DNA of 64,000 nt from an uncultured Eubacterium sp. (GCA_910589665.1 CAJUTR010000001.1:204224-268223); one strand, 5' to 3'; counted from the stretch's first letter, positions 50,377 through 59,006 are shown. The notes: generated by a model from the sequence alone, not told the origin. Numbers and translations are program-made.

Positions 50377-51570
50377 TTTTCGCAGGGCATCCATGAAATA
50401 GTCGGTGAAGCCTGCTTCTGCAACGGGTTCGGCAGCTACGATATCAATGCTTCCGATGCGGTTATCCTCATACAAATATTCGACAGAGCCGACAACGGCG
50501 CCTTGTTCCAAAGGTGCCTTTATATTTTCCGCATACGTAATTTTTTTTGTGATGAGATCCGTATCCGCTTCACTCGTAAACGTGTGAGAAAATGTCGATC
50601 CGGGGGCAGTTTTTACCGTGTTTTTCGTGCCGCCCTGGATGGGAACTTCCTCGAGCGCGCTGGCGATGTCCGGGTCTTTGTAGATACTGCAGTTGGCAAA
50701 GCCATAATCAAGAAGGGCCTGTGCCTCGGAAAACCGCTTTTTGTGGTCAGGAGCCGCCATCACGACGGCGATCAGGTCCATGTCGTTCCTGCGGGCCGTA
50801 GCGCTCAGGCAGTACTTTGCTTTCGAGGTTGAACCGGTTTTTAAACCAGTAATGCCATCATAAAAGCGGACGAGTTTGTTCGTATTGGTAAGTCCAAACT
50901 CGGATTCGCCTTTTTTTGTTTTGTGTGTGATCTTATCCATCCATACGGTGGAGTACTTGCTGATCTCCGGGTGTTTCGTAATGAGTTCGCGTGACATGAG
51001 AGCGACGTCATAGGCGCTGGAGTAATGGCCGGATTTGATGTCGTCGTCCAGTCCGGTACAGTTTTTGAACTGGGTGTGCACCATGCCGAGTGATTTTGCC
51101 TTTTCATTCATCTTTTTGACAAATGCCTCTTCCGAACCGGCGATTTTTTCAGCCATCGCCGTAGCGGCATCGTTCGCACTGGCGATGGAGATACATTTGA
51201 TCATGTCGTTGACGGTCTGGGTTTCGTTCGGTTCAAGAAATACCTGTGAGCCGCCCATGCTGGCCGCGTACTCGCTGACGGTCACGCTGTCATCCAGTGA
51301 GATCTTCTTACTGTCCAGTGCCTCGAAGATCAGAGTGAGCGTCATGATCTTCGTAATACTGGCCGGTACGAGTTCCTTATCTTTGTCTTTTTCGTAAAGG
51401 ATCTCACCGGTCGAACCCTCGATCAGTACGGCGGAAACGGCAGATACATCCACGGCGCCTCCCGAGGCGGCATTCGTCTTTGCAAAAACATGTCGTTCCG
51501 TAATGCGGGAAAAACCAACTATGTATAAAAAACAAAACAGAATCAGGTACCAACGTCCTCGTTTTTTCAT
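50359..51570 (-). CDS. D-alanyl-D-alanine carboxypeptidase (DacF/PBP5 type), copy 1
   Basis: 403 residues, leftward from ATG at 51570. A signal peptide covers residues 1-30 (ends HVFAKT). Active-site motifs: SITK with Ser 71 and Lys 74, SAN at 131-133, KTG at 244-246. The C-terminal beta domain and amphipathic tail (AGFTDYFMDALRKLFHKM) match low-molecular-weight PBPs that trim the terminal D-Ala from peptidoglycan. The tail should act as a membrane anchor. Its last codons overlap the convergent flippase gene. A second carboxypeptidase lies at 57719-58936. Confidence 0.95.
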   Translation of the reverse strand: MKKRGRWYLILFCFLYIVGFSRITERHVFAKTNAASGGAVDVSAVSAVLIEGSTGEILYEKDKDKELVPASITKIMTLTLIFEALDSKKISLDDSVTVSEYAASMGGSQVFLEPNETQTVNDMIKCISIASANDAATAMAEKIAGSEEAFVKKMNEKAKSLGMVHTQFKNCTGLDDDIKSGHYSSAYDVALMSRELITKHPEISKYSTVWMDKITHKTKKGESEFGLTNTNKLVRFYDGITGLKTGSTSKAKYCLSATARRNDMDLIAVVMAAPDHKKRFSEAQALLDYGFANCSIYKDPDIASALEEVPIQGGTKNTVKTAPGSTFSHTFTSEADTDLITKKITYAENIKAPLEQGAVVGSVEYLYEDNRIGSIDIVAAEPVAEAGFTDYFMDALRKLFHKM

Positions 51571-51645
51571 AAAAATATCTCCCGAAAAGTTTCTTTACCA
51601 AAATATATGCCCGATCAGGAAAAAAAAGACATGATTCGCCGGAAA

Positions 51646-51978
51646 TTATCCGTCGACCGTGATCCTGCATTTGTAGACGGAATCCCCCTGACGCACGGAT
51701 ATGATCGCAGTGCCGGGGCGGATCGCGTATACGGTGCCGAATGGGGTGACGGAGGCGATCCGGAAATCCGAGGTGGAGTAGGCCGCCGTTTTTTTTATGC
51801 CGACGATCGTCACAGAGATCCGTTCTCCGGGTTTCATCGTGGCAGATTCGATGTTCAGCCGGTCATGGAATCCGGTACTCCATTTGTCCGTATAGCCAAA
51901 GCGGGTATGCGGGTAGAGAAAACGACAGAGAAGGACGAACAGCAGAATAAGGATACATGCCTTTTTCGTGTCTTTCAT
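51646..51978 (-). CDS. Small exported Ig-like (Big_2) protein
   Basis: 110 residues, leftward from ATG at 51978, with AAGGA upstream; longer in-frame starts lack a ribosome binding site. Residues 4-18 are a short hydrophobic segment (ACILILLFVLLCRFL) that acts as a signal or anchor. The rest is one Big_2-like domain: SATMKPGERISVTIVG, ASVTPFGTVYAIRPGTAIISV and the closing KCRITVDG. It lies upstream of the carboxypeptidase on the same strand, possibly co-transcribed, and divergent from another Ig-like protein at 52164. Function unknown. Confidence 0.7.
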   Translation of the reverse strand: MKDTKKACILILLFVLLCRFLYPHTRFGYTDKWSTGFHDRLNIESATMKPGERISVTIVGIKKTAAYSTSDFRIASVTPFGTVYAIRPGTAIISVRQGDSVYKCRITVDG

Positions 51979-52079
51979 AGGAAAATCCTTTTTTATTATG
52001 TTATGCCAGTCAGCGGGCGGGGTGCAGATACCAATGAGTGCCGCACGAAAAATGGTGCAAAATGGAGAGTACGTTTTTG

Positions 52080-52124
52080 TTGACAAAATGGGATTTTTGG
52101 CGTATGATTATTTCGTTAATCATT
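52080..52124 (+). promoter_or_regulatory. Promoter of the Ig-like/Pro-Thr-rich protein gene with an overlapping inverted repeat
   Basis: TTGACA (52080-52085) and TATGAT (52103-52108) with 17 bases between them. ATGATTA (52104-52110) and TAATCAT (52117-52123) form a perfect 7-bp inverted repeat across the -10 box and the start site, followed by T6, suggesting an operator. Confidence 0.8.
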
Positions 52125-52163
52125 TTTTGTGCGATGACACATTTAAAAAGGAGAGAGTAAGTA

Positions 52164-53432
52164 ATGAGACAAAACATGAAGAAAGCCATCTGTATGGCGG
52201 CCATTGGCGCACTTACGTTTGTAAGTGTAATAGGGGACAATGTGACGTCCGAGGCGGCGGCAAAGACGAAGAAGATCGTCATGAACAAAAAGAAAGTCAC
52301 CCTGGAAGTAGGAAAATCCTTTAAACTCAAAGTAAAAAAGGTAAAACCTGCAAAAGCAAGCAAAAAAGTAACGTATAAATCCAGTAGCAAGAAGATTGCT
52401 ACGGTTAGCAAGAAGGGTGTTATCAAGGCGAAAAAGAAGGGGAATGCTACGATCACCGTAACATCTAAGGCAAATAAGAAGGCAAAAGCTAAGGTGAAGG
52501 TAACCGTCAAGAAAGTAACCAAGACGAATAACAACAATAATAATACGGTAACACCGACGGCTGCTCCGAGCAATACACCGGCAGCACCGAGTCAGGTTCC
52601 TTCCGTATCACAGCCACCGGTAAACACGATTGTGCCGACGAATGTTCCGACTCCGAGTGCACCGGCACAGGCATCGAAAATACCGGCTACACAGAAGCCG
52701 ACGACACCTCCGACGCCGGTAAGAACGCCAAACATCATTGAGATGGATAAGTATGAGATTGATGTGCAAAAGTCTCTTTGGACGAATGAATGGTATGAGA
52801 GACAAGACAATCCGGACGGTTCAGTAACGCTTACGAGAGGAGAGGGAGATGCCAACTGGAAAGTAGGTGAATTTGGTTTCGAACTTCCGAGAGAAACAGT
52901 AGGCGACCAGCATAAGTTTAAAAAGATCAAGATTAAGTTCAAGGATTCGACGCTGACTGACCCGGCTGTAGAAAAGGGTTTATGTGGTTATGTGTTCCAT
53001 TCCGTAGCGCAGTGGGAAGAAATAGATGCCGTCGGCCGCGAGGATAAGGTGGGTTGGTATGACTTTGTAGATAATCCGAAAGAAGCACCACACGATGGGG
53101 CAATAGAGTTTAACGGATCCGGTGAAGTTGTTATCACATCGGACATGGATGATTTCTCGACCGTGCGGATCTACGACGGTCTGGTTGGCGGAAAGATTAC
53201 GATTGAGTCTATTTCAGTGGAAAAAGGTGAGGATACACCTCCGGTCGTTACACCACCAACAGAGTCATCCAATTTAGATACTTCTGCAGTGGAGAAAACG
53301 TCAACGCAGCCAGTCATGATGGGTCTGTCCAAACCGCATACGTACGCATCGGATGGAGCAGGCGTTCAACCTGTGAAAGTGCTAAAGGATATTTGGATGT
53401 CGTGCTGCCTTAGTATCAAAAAGTTGTTTTAA
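52164..53432 (+). CDS. Secreted Big_2 / Pro-Thr-linker protein with beta-sandwich domain, C-terminus probably frameshifted
   Basis: 422 residues. Residues 1-32 are a signal peptide (ends TSEAAAKT). A lysine-rich Big_2 domain covers about 35-115 (KVTYKSSSKKIATVSKKG). A Thr/Pro linker covers about 118-190. A beta-sandwich domain of about 150 residues (NWKVGEFGFELPRE, GEVVITSDMDDFSTVRIYDG) may bind carbohydrate. The frame ends in an unusual DIWMSCCLSIKKLF. In another frame the DNA at 53385-53495 reads GYLDVVLP, a stop, then YQKVVLKVPDDGKVYKSM, which looks like a lost continuation. The gene may be a truncated form of a larger cellulosome-like or adhesin protein. Confidence 0.75.
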   Translation: MRQNMKKAICMAAIGALTFVSVIGDNVTSEAAAKTKKIVMNKKKVTLEVGKSFKLKVKKVKPAKASKKVTYKSSSKKIATVSKKGVIKAKKKGNATITVTSKANKKAKAKVKVTVKKVTKTNNNNNNTVTPTAAPSNTPAAPSQVPSVSQPPVNTIVPTNVPTPSAPAQASKIPATQKPTTPPTPVRTPNIIEMDKYEIDVQKSLWTNEWYERQDNPDGSVTLTRGEGDANWKVGEFGFELPRETVGDQHKFKKIKIKFKDSTLTDPAVEKGLCGYVFHSVAQWEEIDAVGREDKVGWYDFVDNPKEAPHDGAIEFNGSGEVVITSDMDDFSTVRIYDGLVGGKITIESISVEKGEDTPPVVTPPTESSNLDTSAVEKTSTQPVMMGLSKPHTYASDGAGVQPVKVLKDIWMSCCLSIKKLF

Positions 53433-53557
53433 AAGTGCCAGACGACGGAAAAGTCTATAAGAGCATGAACGTTACGTATACGTTGATTCTAATAACGTTG
53501 CAAAAAAACAGCAGTACTAAGTCGATCGGGTTAAGATGACGTAAATGTTATAGAGAG

Positions 53558-53598
53558 AACTCCAAATCGGATCAAAACGGTTTGGAGTTTTTTCTTTA
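53558..53598 (+). terminator. Terminator after the Ig-like protein gene
   Basis: AACTCCAAA (53558-53566) pairs perfectly with TTTGGAGTT (53581-53589), followed by TTTTCTTTATTT. The region 53433-53557 before it holds only the frameshifted remnant of the preceding gene. Confidence 0.9.
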
Positions 53599-53677
53599 TT
53601 TCTATACGGCTGAATGGTTTATATAAAATCGGTAGCCGAATAAGTAATCACGAATATGGAAGGAGGATAAGAGCAAC

Positions 53678-54319
53678 ATGAAGATATGCGGGGATGCAAA
53701 GTATGAGGAGATGTTTCGTTTTGTAGAACAATGTCTGGATGGATATGCGGTGATCAGCGGGAAAAAGGATAGGATCCAGTATTCTAGATTTGATCACACG
53801 AGGAGAGTGTACCGATGGATGAAGGAACTGTATGAGGCAAACGAACACCGGGATCAGATTGATTTGGAATCGCTAAAGATCGCAACTATTTTTCACGATT
53901 GCGGGTATGGGAAGGAGCAAACGGGGGATCACGCCGGAGTAGGAGCAAAAATCTGTCAGATCTATTTGAGGGACAGGAATTACAGGGAGGAACAGATTTC
54001 ATTTATCTGTGAATTGATCTCTAGTCATTCCGATAAACGGAGGATGTGGGAAGATATTCCGCTGGAACTGATCCTGCTCATGGAAGCAGATCTCTTAGAT
54101 GACACGGGCGCGCATGGGGTCGTGATGGATGTTTGGATGGAATCGAAAGAAGAAGAGACCAGTTTCGAGTCGATGCGTGACCATATCGCACGATTCTCGC
54201 TGAAACAGATTGACAATAATCCGATGCGCACACCGGCTGCGAGGGAAATCTGGGAGAAAAAGAGCGCGCTGGTAAGGGCGTTTTATGAATCGTATTGCCG
54301 GGATCTGGCATGGGAATAG
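53678..54319 (+). CDS. HD-domain phosphohydrolase-like protein
   Basis: 213 residues from ATG 53678 after AAGGAGG. Metal ligands of the HD superfamily are visible: His 40 in FDHTRRV, His 73 and Asp 74 in IFHDCGYGK, His 117 in ISSHSDKR and Asp 138 in LMEADLLDD. It is cytoplasmic and stands alone between a terminator and a convergent gene. Substrates of such small HD proteins include nucleotides and dinucleotides; none can be assigned here. Confidence 0.85.
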   Translation: MKICGDAKYEEMFRFVEQCLDGYAVISGKKDRIQYSRFDHTRRVYRWMKELYEANEHRDQIDLESLKIATIFHDCGYGKEQTGDHAGVGAKICQIYLRDRNYREEQISFICELISSHSDKRRMWEDIPLELILLMEADLLDDTGAHGVVMDVWMESKEEETSFESMRDHIARFSLKQIDNNPMRTPAAREIWEKKSALVRAFYESYCRDLAWE

Positions 54320-54357
54320 GGGATCAGGAGAGCAATTAGGCTCTCCTGATCCCCTAT
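54316..54357. terminator. Convergent inverted repeat between the HD gene and glutamine synthetase
   Basis: An 18-bp perfect inverted repeat (54316-54333 and 54340-54357) with a six-base loop AATTAG. The left arm covers the stop codon of the HD gene. T tracts are weak on both sides. It probably ends both convergent transcripts or blocks RNases. Confidence 0.8.
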
Positions 54358-54383
54358 GTTTTATCATCTGATATTCTTACATA

Positions 54384-56495
54384 TTAAACTTCAAACAACA
54401 TATCTCCATAAGAAGGAACCGGCCAGTCCTCTTTATCAACGAGCATTTCCAGCTCATCGATCGGGGCGCGCAGTTTGTTCATCGCCGGGTATACATGATC
54501 CCGGTAGTACTCTGCCTGTGCTTTCGCATCTTCGATCGCACCGGCGGTCTCATTGATTTCACGAAGTGCGATCAGCGCCTCCCTTGTACTGGCGAGAAGG
54601 GAAGAGCACTGTTTGAGGATCGAAGTCTGAACGGTGATGTCTGCTTCCGGGCATGCTTTCTGAATGCTGTTGATCGACTCAGCAAGGCTCGTCGTGTACT
54701 TGATGACCGAAGGGATGTACTGTTTTGTCGCCATGTCGATCATAGCTTTTGCTTCGATATTGATCGCTTTTGCGTAGGCTTCGTAATTGATTTCCGCGCG
54801 GGATTCGAGTTCGGTCTTGGAAAATACATTCTGGTTTTCAAACATGGTGACCGTTTTCGGATCCGTCAGTGAGGAAGTGGCATCAACCATTGTCGGCACA
54901 TTCGGCAGACCGCGTTTTTCTGCCTCTGCCACCCACTCGTCCGAGTAACCGTTTCCGTTAAAAATAACTTTCTGATGTTCTTTTAATGTCTTTTGTATCA
55001 GTTTCTCGACCGCTTCGTCAAAGTCAGATGCCGCCTCTAGTTCAACTGCCATTTTCTCCAGAATATCGGCTACCGCTGAGTTCAGAACCGTGTTGGCATC
55101 TGCGACGGACATCGAAGAACCGAGCATACGGAACTCAAATTTATTTCCGGTAAACGCAAAAGGCGAGGTACGGTTCCGGTCAGTCGCATCTTTTTTCACC
55201 GGCGGGATGGAACTGACACCGATGTCCATTTTTCCGCCCTTCAGGCTGTGGGTAGCGGTACCTGTTTCAATGATCTGCTCAACGATATCCTCAAGCTGCT
55301 CACCGAGGAAGATCGAGATGATAGCCGGCGGCGCCTCGTCCGCGCCGAGCCTGTGGTCGTTGCCCGGGTTCGAAGCTGACATTCGCAGGAGAGCGGCATG
55401 CTCATCCACAGCGGCGATAACAGCGGCCAGAAAAAGGAGGAACTGTGTGTTGTTATGTGGCGCCGAACCGGGACTTAACAGGTTTTCCCCGTTATTGGTA
55501 ACAATCGACCAGTTGTTGTGCTTGCCGGAACCGTTGACACCGGCAAATGGTTTTTCGTGGAGCAGGCATTCGAGGCCGTGCCGCCTGGCTACTTTTTTCA
55601 TCGTCTCCATGACGAGCTGGTTATGGTCGGTCGCGATGTTGGCGCTGTCGTAGATCGGTGCCATCTCGTGCTGTGCCGGCGCCACCTCGTTGTGCTGCGT
55701 CTTCGACAGGATGCCGAGTTTCCACAATTCTATGTTTAATTCATTCATAAAGGAAGCCTGACGCTCGCGGATGCTTCCGAAATAGTGATCGTCGAGTTCC
55801 TGTCCCTTTGGCGGCATCGCGCCAAACAGGGTGCGGCCTGTAAAAATAAGGTCTTTGCGCTGTAAAAATTTATTCCGGTCAACGAGGAAGTACTCCTGTT
55901 CCGGTCCGACGGAGCACGATACGTTTGTCACGTCCTGCTTGCCAAATAGTTTCAGGACGCGGACGGCCTGTTTGCTGATCGCTTCCATCGAGCGAAGCAG
56001 AGGGGTCTTTTTGTCGAGAGCCTCTCCTGTGTACGAACAGAATGCGGTAGGGATGCAGAGCGTCACGCCGATTGCGTCTTCCCGAAGAAACGTCGGAGAG
56101 GTGCAGTCCCATGCGGTATATCCTCTTGCTTCGAATGTGGCGCGAAGGCCGCCAGAAGGGAAGGAGGAAGCGTCCGGTTCACCTTTGATCAATTCTTTTC
56201 CATTAAATTCCAAAACGGCGCGGGAGTCAGATTCCGCACTGATAAAGGAGTCATGTTTCTCCGCGGTGACACCGGTCATAGGCTGGAACCAGTGCGTATA
56301 GTGGGTGGCCCCGTTTGCGAGCGCCCATTCCTTCATACCGTGGGCAACGACATTTGCCATTTCCGGCGTGAGTTCTTCTCCGTTCTCAATCGTTTTTTTC
56401 AAAGCCTGATATGTTTTTTTTGGAAGGTATTCCTGCATGACTTCGTCATTAAAAACTTTCGTTCCGAATACGTTTGAAATTACATTAGTTTCCAT
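54384..56495 (-). CDS. glnN: Glutamine synthetase type III
   Basis: 703 residues, leftward from ATG at 56495, five bases after GGAGG; ATG 56516 in the same frame overlaps no ribosome binding site. Its size and motifs (GGLRATFEARGYTAWD, SCSVGPEQEYFLVD, KTQHNEVAPAQHEMAPIY, PFAGVNGSGKHNNWS, NRTSPFAFTGNKFEFR) are those of GSIII, common in Bacteroidetes and Clostridia. It makes glutamine from glutamate, ammonia and ATP. Two promoters with an intervening terminator lie upstream, suggesting regulated expression with nitrogen supply. A divergent hemerythrin gene follows on the other side. Confidence 0.97.
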   Translation of the reverse strand: METNVISNVFGTKVFNDEVMQEYLPKKTYQALKKTIENGEELTPEMANVVAHGMKEWALANGATHYTHWFQPMTGVTAEKHDSFISAESDSRAVLEFNGKELIKGEPDASSFPSGGLRATFEARGYTAWDCTSPTFLREDAIGVTLCIPTAFCSYTGEALDKKTPLLRSMEAISKQAVRVLKLFGKQDVTNVSCSVGPEQEYFLVDRNKFLQRKDLIFTGRTLFGAMPPKGQELDDHYFGSIRERQASFMNELNIELWKLGILSKTQHNEVAPAQHEMAPIYDSANIATDHNQLVMETMKKVARRHGLECLLHEKPFAGVNGSGKHNNWSIVTNNGENLLSPGSAPHNNTQFLLFLAAVIAAVDEHAALLRMSASNPGNDHRLGADEAPPAIISIFLGEQLEDIVEQIIETGTATHSLKGGKMDIGVSSIPPVKKDATDRNRTSPFAFTGNKFEFRMLGSSMSVADANTVLNSAVADILEKMAVELEAASDFDEAVEKLIQKTLKEHQKVIFNGNGYSDEWVAEAEKRGLPNVPTMVDATSSLTDPKTVTMFENQNVFSKTELESRAEINYEAYAKAINIEAKAMIDMATKQYIPSVIKYTTSLAESINSIQKACPEADITVQTSILKQCSSLLASTREALIALREINETAGAIEDAKAQAEYYRDHVYPAMNKLRAPIDELEMLVDKEDWPVPSYGDMLFEV

Positions 56496-56560
56496 TGTTT
56501 CCTCCATTTCCGGCATTTGTCATGCCAAAAAAATACTGATTATGTGCGCCATTCTTTTTC

Positions 56561-56588
56561 ATTATACACGAAAAATGCGATTGTGCAA
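56561..56588 (-). promoter_or_regulatory. Proximal promoter of glutamine synthetase
   Basis: On the minus strand TTGCAC (56588-56583) and TATAAT (56566-56561) are separated by 16 bases. This would produce a leader of about 60 bases without the upstream terminator. Confidence 0.8.
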
Positions 56589-56622
56589 TAGCGAGGTTCA
56601 CTGGGCACGTCTGCCTGTGAAT

Positions 56623-56658
56623 AGAAAAAGGTGTCCTCAAATGAATGAGAACACCTTC
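56623..56658 (-). terminator. Leader terminator upstream of glutamine synthetase
   Basis: On the minus strand AAGGTGTTCTC (56657-56647) pairs with GAGGACACCTT (56638-56628), 10 of 11 positions, followed by a T-rich TTTCTATT. It lies between the distal and the proximal promoter. It may be an attenuator or the end of a small RNA of about 50 bases. Confidence 0.75.
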
Positions 56659-56679
56659 GTTCTGCCTTAGCACGAAATT

Positions 56680-56708
56680 ATGATACCACGTTCCCGAAAA
56701 AATGTAAA
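56680..56708 (-). promoter_or_regulatory. Distal promoter upstream of the leader terminator
   Basis: On the minus strand TTTACA (56708-56703) and TATCAT (56685-56680) are separated by 17 bases. Transcription should begin near 56673, about 15 bases before the terminator stem. Confidence 0.75.
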
Positions 56709-56763
56709 GAGTTTTTTATTATTTTTTTCGCGTTTTTTTCTATCGATTTTTCCTCTCTTATGT

Positions 56764-56769
56764 TATACT
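56764..56769 (+). promoter_or_regulatory. Probable -10 box of the hemerythrin gene
   Basis: TATACT at 56764-56769 lies about 100 bases before the start codon, in a T-rich region. No good -35 hexamer is found 16-18 bases upstream, so the assignment is tentative. Confidence 0.4.
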
Positions 56770-56786
56770 GTTTCTATAGTAAGCAG

Positions 56787-56865
56787 GTTTGTGTGTGGGC
56801 GCCGCTTGCCGCAGACATCGGTTACGCGAAAAAAAAAGAAAACGAAAGTTTGCGGAAATGAGGGG
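56787..56865 (+). promoter_or_regulatory. Diverged structured leader element, copy 3, before the hemerythrin gene
   Basis: GTTTGTG (56787-56793) can pair with CGCAGAC (56810-56816) through five Watson-Crick and two G-U pairs. The interval to GCGCCGCTT (56799-56807) is five bases, exactly as in the other two copies. The second stem is weak (CCGC with GCGG at 56852-56855). The end GGAAATGAGGGG matches the ribosome-binding end of copy 1. The upstream hairpin is missing. Confidence 0.5.
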
Positions 56866-56870
56866 AATTT

Positions 56871-57704
56871 ATGTATCAGTTTACAGAGGACTGCCGGACA
56901 GGGATTGAACAGATTGACGAAGAACACAGAACGCTTTTTGAACTTTTGAATGAGGCGTACTCCCTTGTGACGACCGTGTACGGGGGAGATTATTTTGACC
57001 AGCTCAAGGACATGATCGGACGGCTCGACAAATATGCAGAGCAGCATTTTGAACATGAGGAGGCTTATATGGTGCAGATATGCGATCCTGAACTGATCCT
57101 CCAGCGCGCCCAGCATGATTTTTTCCGCCATAAGATCTGCGAGTTTTCGTTTACGAATATTGATGAAGAGGATGAACAGCGCCGTGTATTGTCTGATCTG
57201 GTTGTCTTTTTGTCAAAATGGCTGTACCGCCATATTCTGAGCAGCGATATCCTCATCGGAAAGCTGCCGCCTTTAGAGGAATGGATGATCAGGGAGAATC
57301 CGTGTGAATTTACCGACGAGTACCGGATTGGAATCGATCTGATCGATCATGAGCATGAACAGTTGTTTTCTATTGTCGATCAGGCGAATCGCATGGCTAA
57401 AACATTTGACGGTCCGATCGACGGCGATGAGGCAGCCAGGATATTGAAGCAGTTGAGCGGATATACGAAGGAGCATTTCAGGGATGAGGAAGAATATATG
57501 GAGAGTATACATTACGAAGGCCTCGCGGCACAAAAACGCGCACATGAGGCCTTTGTAGAAAAATTGGAGACGATAGATGTCAATGAGCTGGAACATGAAT
57601 CAAGGGAGTATTTTCAGCAATTGGTCGAATTTTTGCTCGGCTGGCTGATCAACCACATTCTCCAGAGCGATAAAAAGATTCCGATGCGGGAACAGCAAGA
57701 GTGA
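56871..57704 (+). CDS. Double-domain bacteriohemerythrin
   Basis: 277 residues with two hemerythrin folds in tandem (about 1-130 and 145-270). Diiron ligands are visible in each: IDEEHRTLFELL, HFEHEEAYM, QHDFFRHK and LYRHILSSD in the first; IDHEHEQLFSIV, HFRDEEEYM, RAHEAFVEK and LINHILQSDK in the second. Such proteins bind oxygen or sense it, and in anaerobes they may scavenge oxygen or iron. There is no signalling domain. It stands alone with a long structured leader, divergent from glutamine synthetase. Confidence 0.95.
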   Translation: MYQFTEDCRTGIEQIDEEHRTLFELLNEAYSLVTTVYGGDYFDQLKDMIGRLDKYAEQHFEHEEAYMVQICDPELILQRAQHDFFRHKICEFSFTNIDEEDEQRRVLSDLVVFLSKWLYRHILSSDILIGKLPPLEEWMIRENPCEFTDEYRIGIDLIDHEHEQLFSIVDQANRMAKTFDGPIDGDEAARILKQLSGYTKEHFRDEEEYMESIHYEGLAAQKRAHEAFVEKLETIDVNELEHESREYFQQLVEFLLGWLINHILQSDKKIPMREQQE

Positions 57705-57718
57705 TCTGGATTCTAGGT

Positions 57719-58936
57719 TCAAAAAGATGAATACGCTTCTAGTATTTGCCTGATGATGTCCCTGAGCTCGAGTTTTTCAATGTCTTCCTGCGGGTAGACC
57801 GGAAAACTCCCGACCGGCATCTGGTTGATGGAAATAGTAACTGTGCCGGCACTTACCTCCTTGCGGACAGGGGCGCGTAATGAGCTTGAAATGTTGTATG
57901 CAATGTCGATGGAATCATATGGACTTAGGAGAAATGCCGGGATTTTGGGTGTGGTGATAGAGACGGTATCCGATTTTCCATCCGTTACGGGGATCTGTAT
58001 CGAAGATAGATCCTGTATCGGAATGTTCTGATAGGAATAATTGTTAAATCCAAAATCCATCAGCGTCTTGGTGTCTTTCCATTTATACGATTTATTTGGG
58101 GGCCACCCGCTGCCGAGAACGCAGCTGACGAATGTCCGGTCCTCTCTTTTTGCGGCACCGACAAAACAGTATCCAGCTTTTCCAGTAAAACCGGTCTTTA
58201 TGCCCAAAGCGCCTGGATAAGATGTCAAAAAGGCGTCTTTATTGGAAAGGGAGTAAGAACGTGAGCCATGTATCGATGTTATCGTCCGGGAAGGGGTTTG
58301 TATGATCTGAAGAAAAGCTTCGTTCCCCACGGCATAGGAGGCGAGGCGGCACATGTCGGCAGGTGTGCTTCCGTGTCTGTCGGCGTCCAGTCCGTTCGGC
58401 GTGACAAAATTGGTCTGGGTCATGCCGATTTCCGCTGCTTTTGCGTTCATCATCGCGGCGAATCCTTCCACGCTGCCGCCGATGTGTTCCGCGATCGCTA
58501 CGGCGGTATCATTGTGGGATTCCAACATCAGGGAGTATAACAAGTCGTTCAGGCGGAAGGAACTGCCGGCAGGAGCACCCAGATGAACTTTTGGCATCGA
58601 GGAGGCGCGTTTGGAAAACGACACTTCACTGTCGGGGTTTCCGTTTTCGAGCGCGAGCAGGCAGGTCATGATCTTTGTCGTGCTCGCCATCGGTAGTGCT
58701 GTATTCTCTTCTTTACCGTATAAAACGCGTCTGGAGGCGGTGTCCATCAGGCAGGCGCCGGAGGCGTATAGTTTCAGGGCGGGGCTGGCCGGATCGGCGG
58801 CGTCGATGTGTCCGGGCGGGAGGGAGGTGAGAGGGGCAGTCTGGGGGTGCGGTAGTGGGCGGTTTGCCATATGGCACCAGCACAGGAATAGAAGTGCGAG
58901 AAATGTAAAAAACATGTACAAGCGAGTCGTTTTCAT
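57719..58936 (-). CDS. D-alanyl-D-alanine carboxypeptidase (PBP5 type), copy 2
   Basis: About 405 residues, leftward. ATG at 58936 is preferred because GAAGGG precedes it and the signal peptide then starts KTTRLYMFFTFLALLFLCW. Active-site motifs: STTK with Ser 85 and Lys 88, SHN at 140-142, and KTG in GIKTGFTGKAGYC. The second motif is SHN rather than the SAN of the first carboxypeptidase. The tail KLELRDIIRQILEAYSSF is amphipathic. It trims the peptidoglycan terminal D-Ala. It ends 15 bases from the convergent hemerythrin gene. One of the two paralogues may act in sporulation, as DacF does. Confidence 0.93.
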   Translation of the reverse strand: MKTTRLYMFFTFLALLFLCWCHMANRPLPHPQTAPLTSLPPGHIDAADPASPALKLYASGACLMDTASRRVLYGKEENTALPMASTTKIMTCLLALENGNPDSEVSFSKRASSMPKVHLGAPAGSSFRLNDLLYSLMLESHNDTAVAIAEHIGGSVEGFAAMMNAKAAEIGMTQTNFVTPNGLDADRHGSTPADMCRLASYAVGNEAFLQIIQTPSRTITSIHGSRSYSLSNKDAFLTSYPGALGIKTGFTGKAGYCFVGAAKREDRTFVSCVLGSGWPPNKSYKWKDTKTLMDFGFNNYSYQNIPIQDLSSIQIPVTDGKSDTVSITTPKIPAFLLSPYDSIDIAYNISSSLRAPVRKEVSAGTVTISINQMPVGSFPVYPQEDIEKLELRDIIRQILEAYSSF

Positions 58937-59006
58937 GATCAATACCCTTCGTTCTGGTGTTATCAAAATTGTATGGGAATTCTTTTGAAAAAATGTCAAA
59001 AATGTG

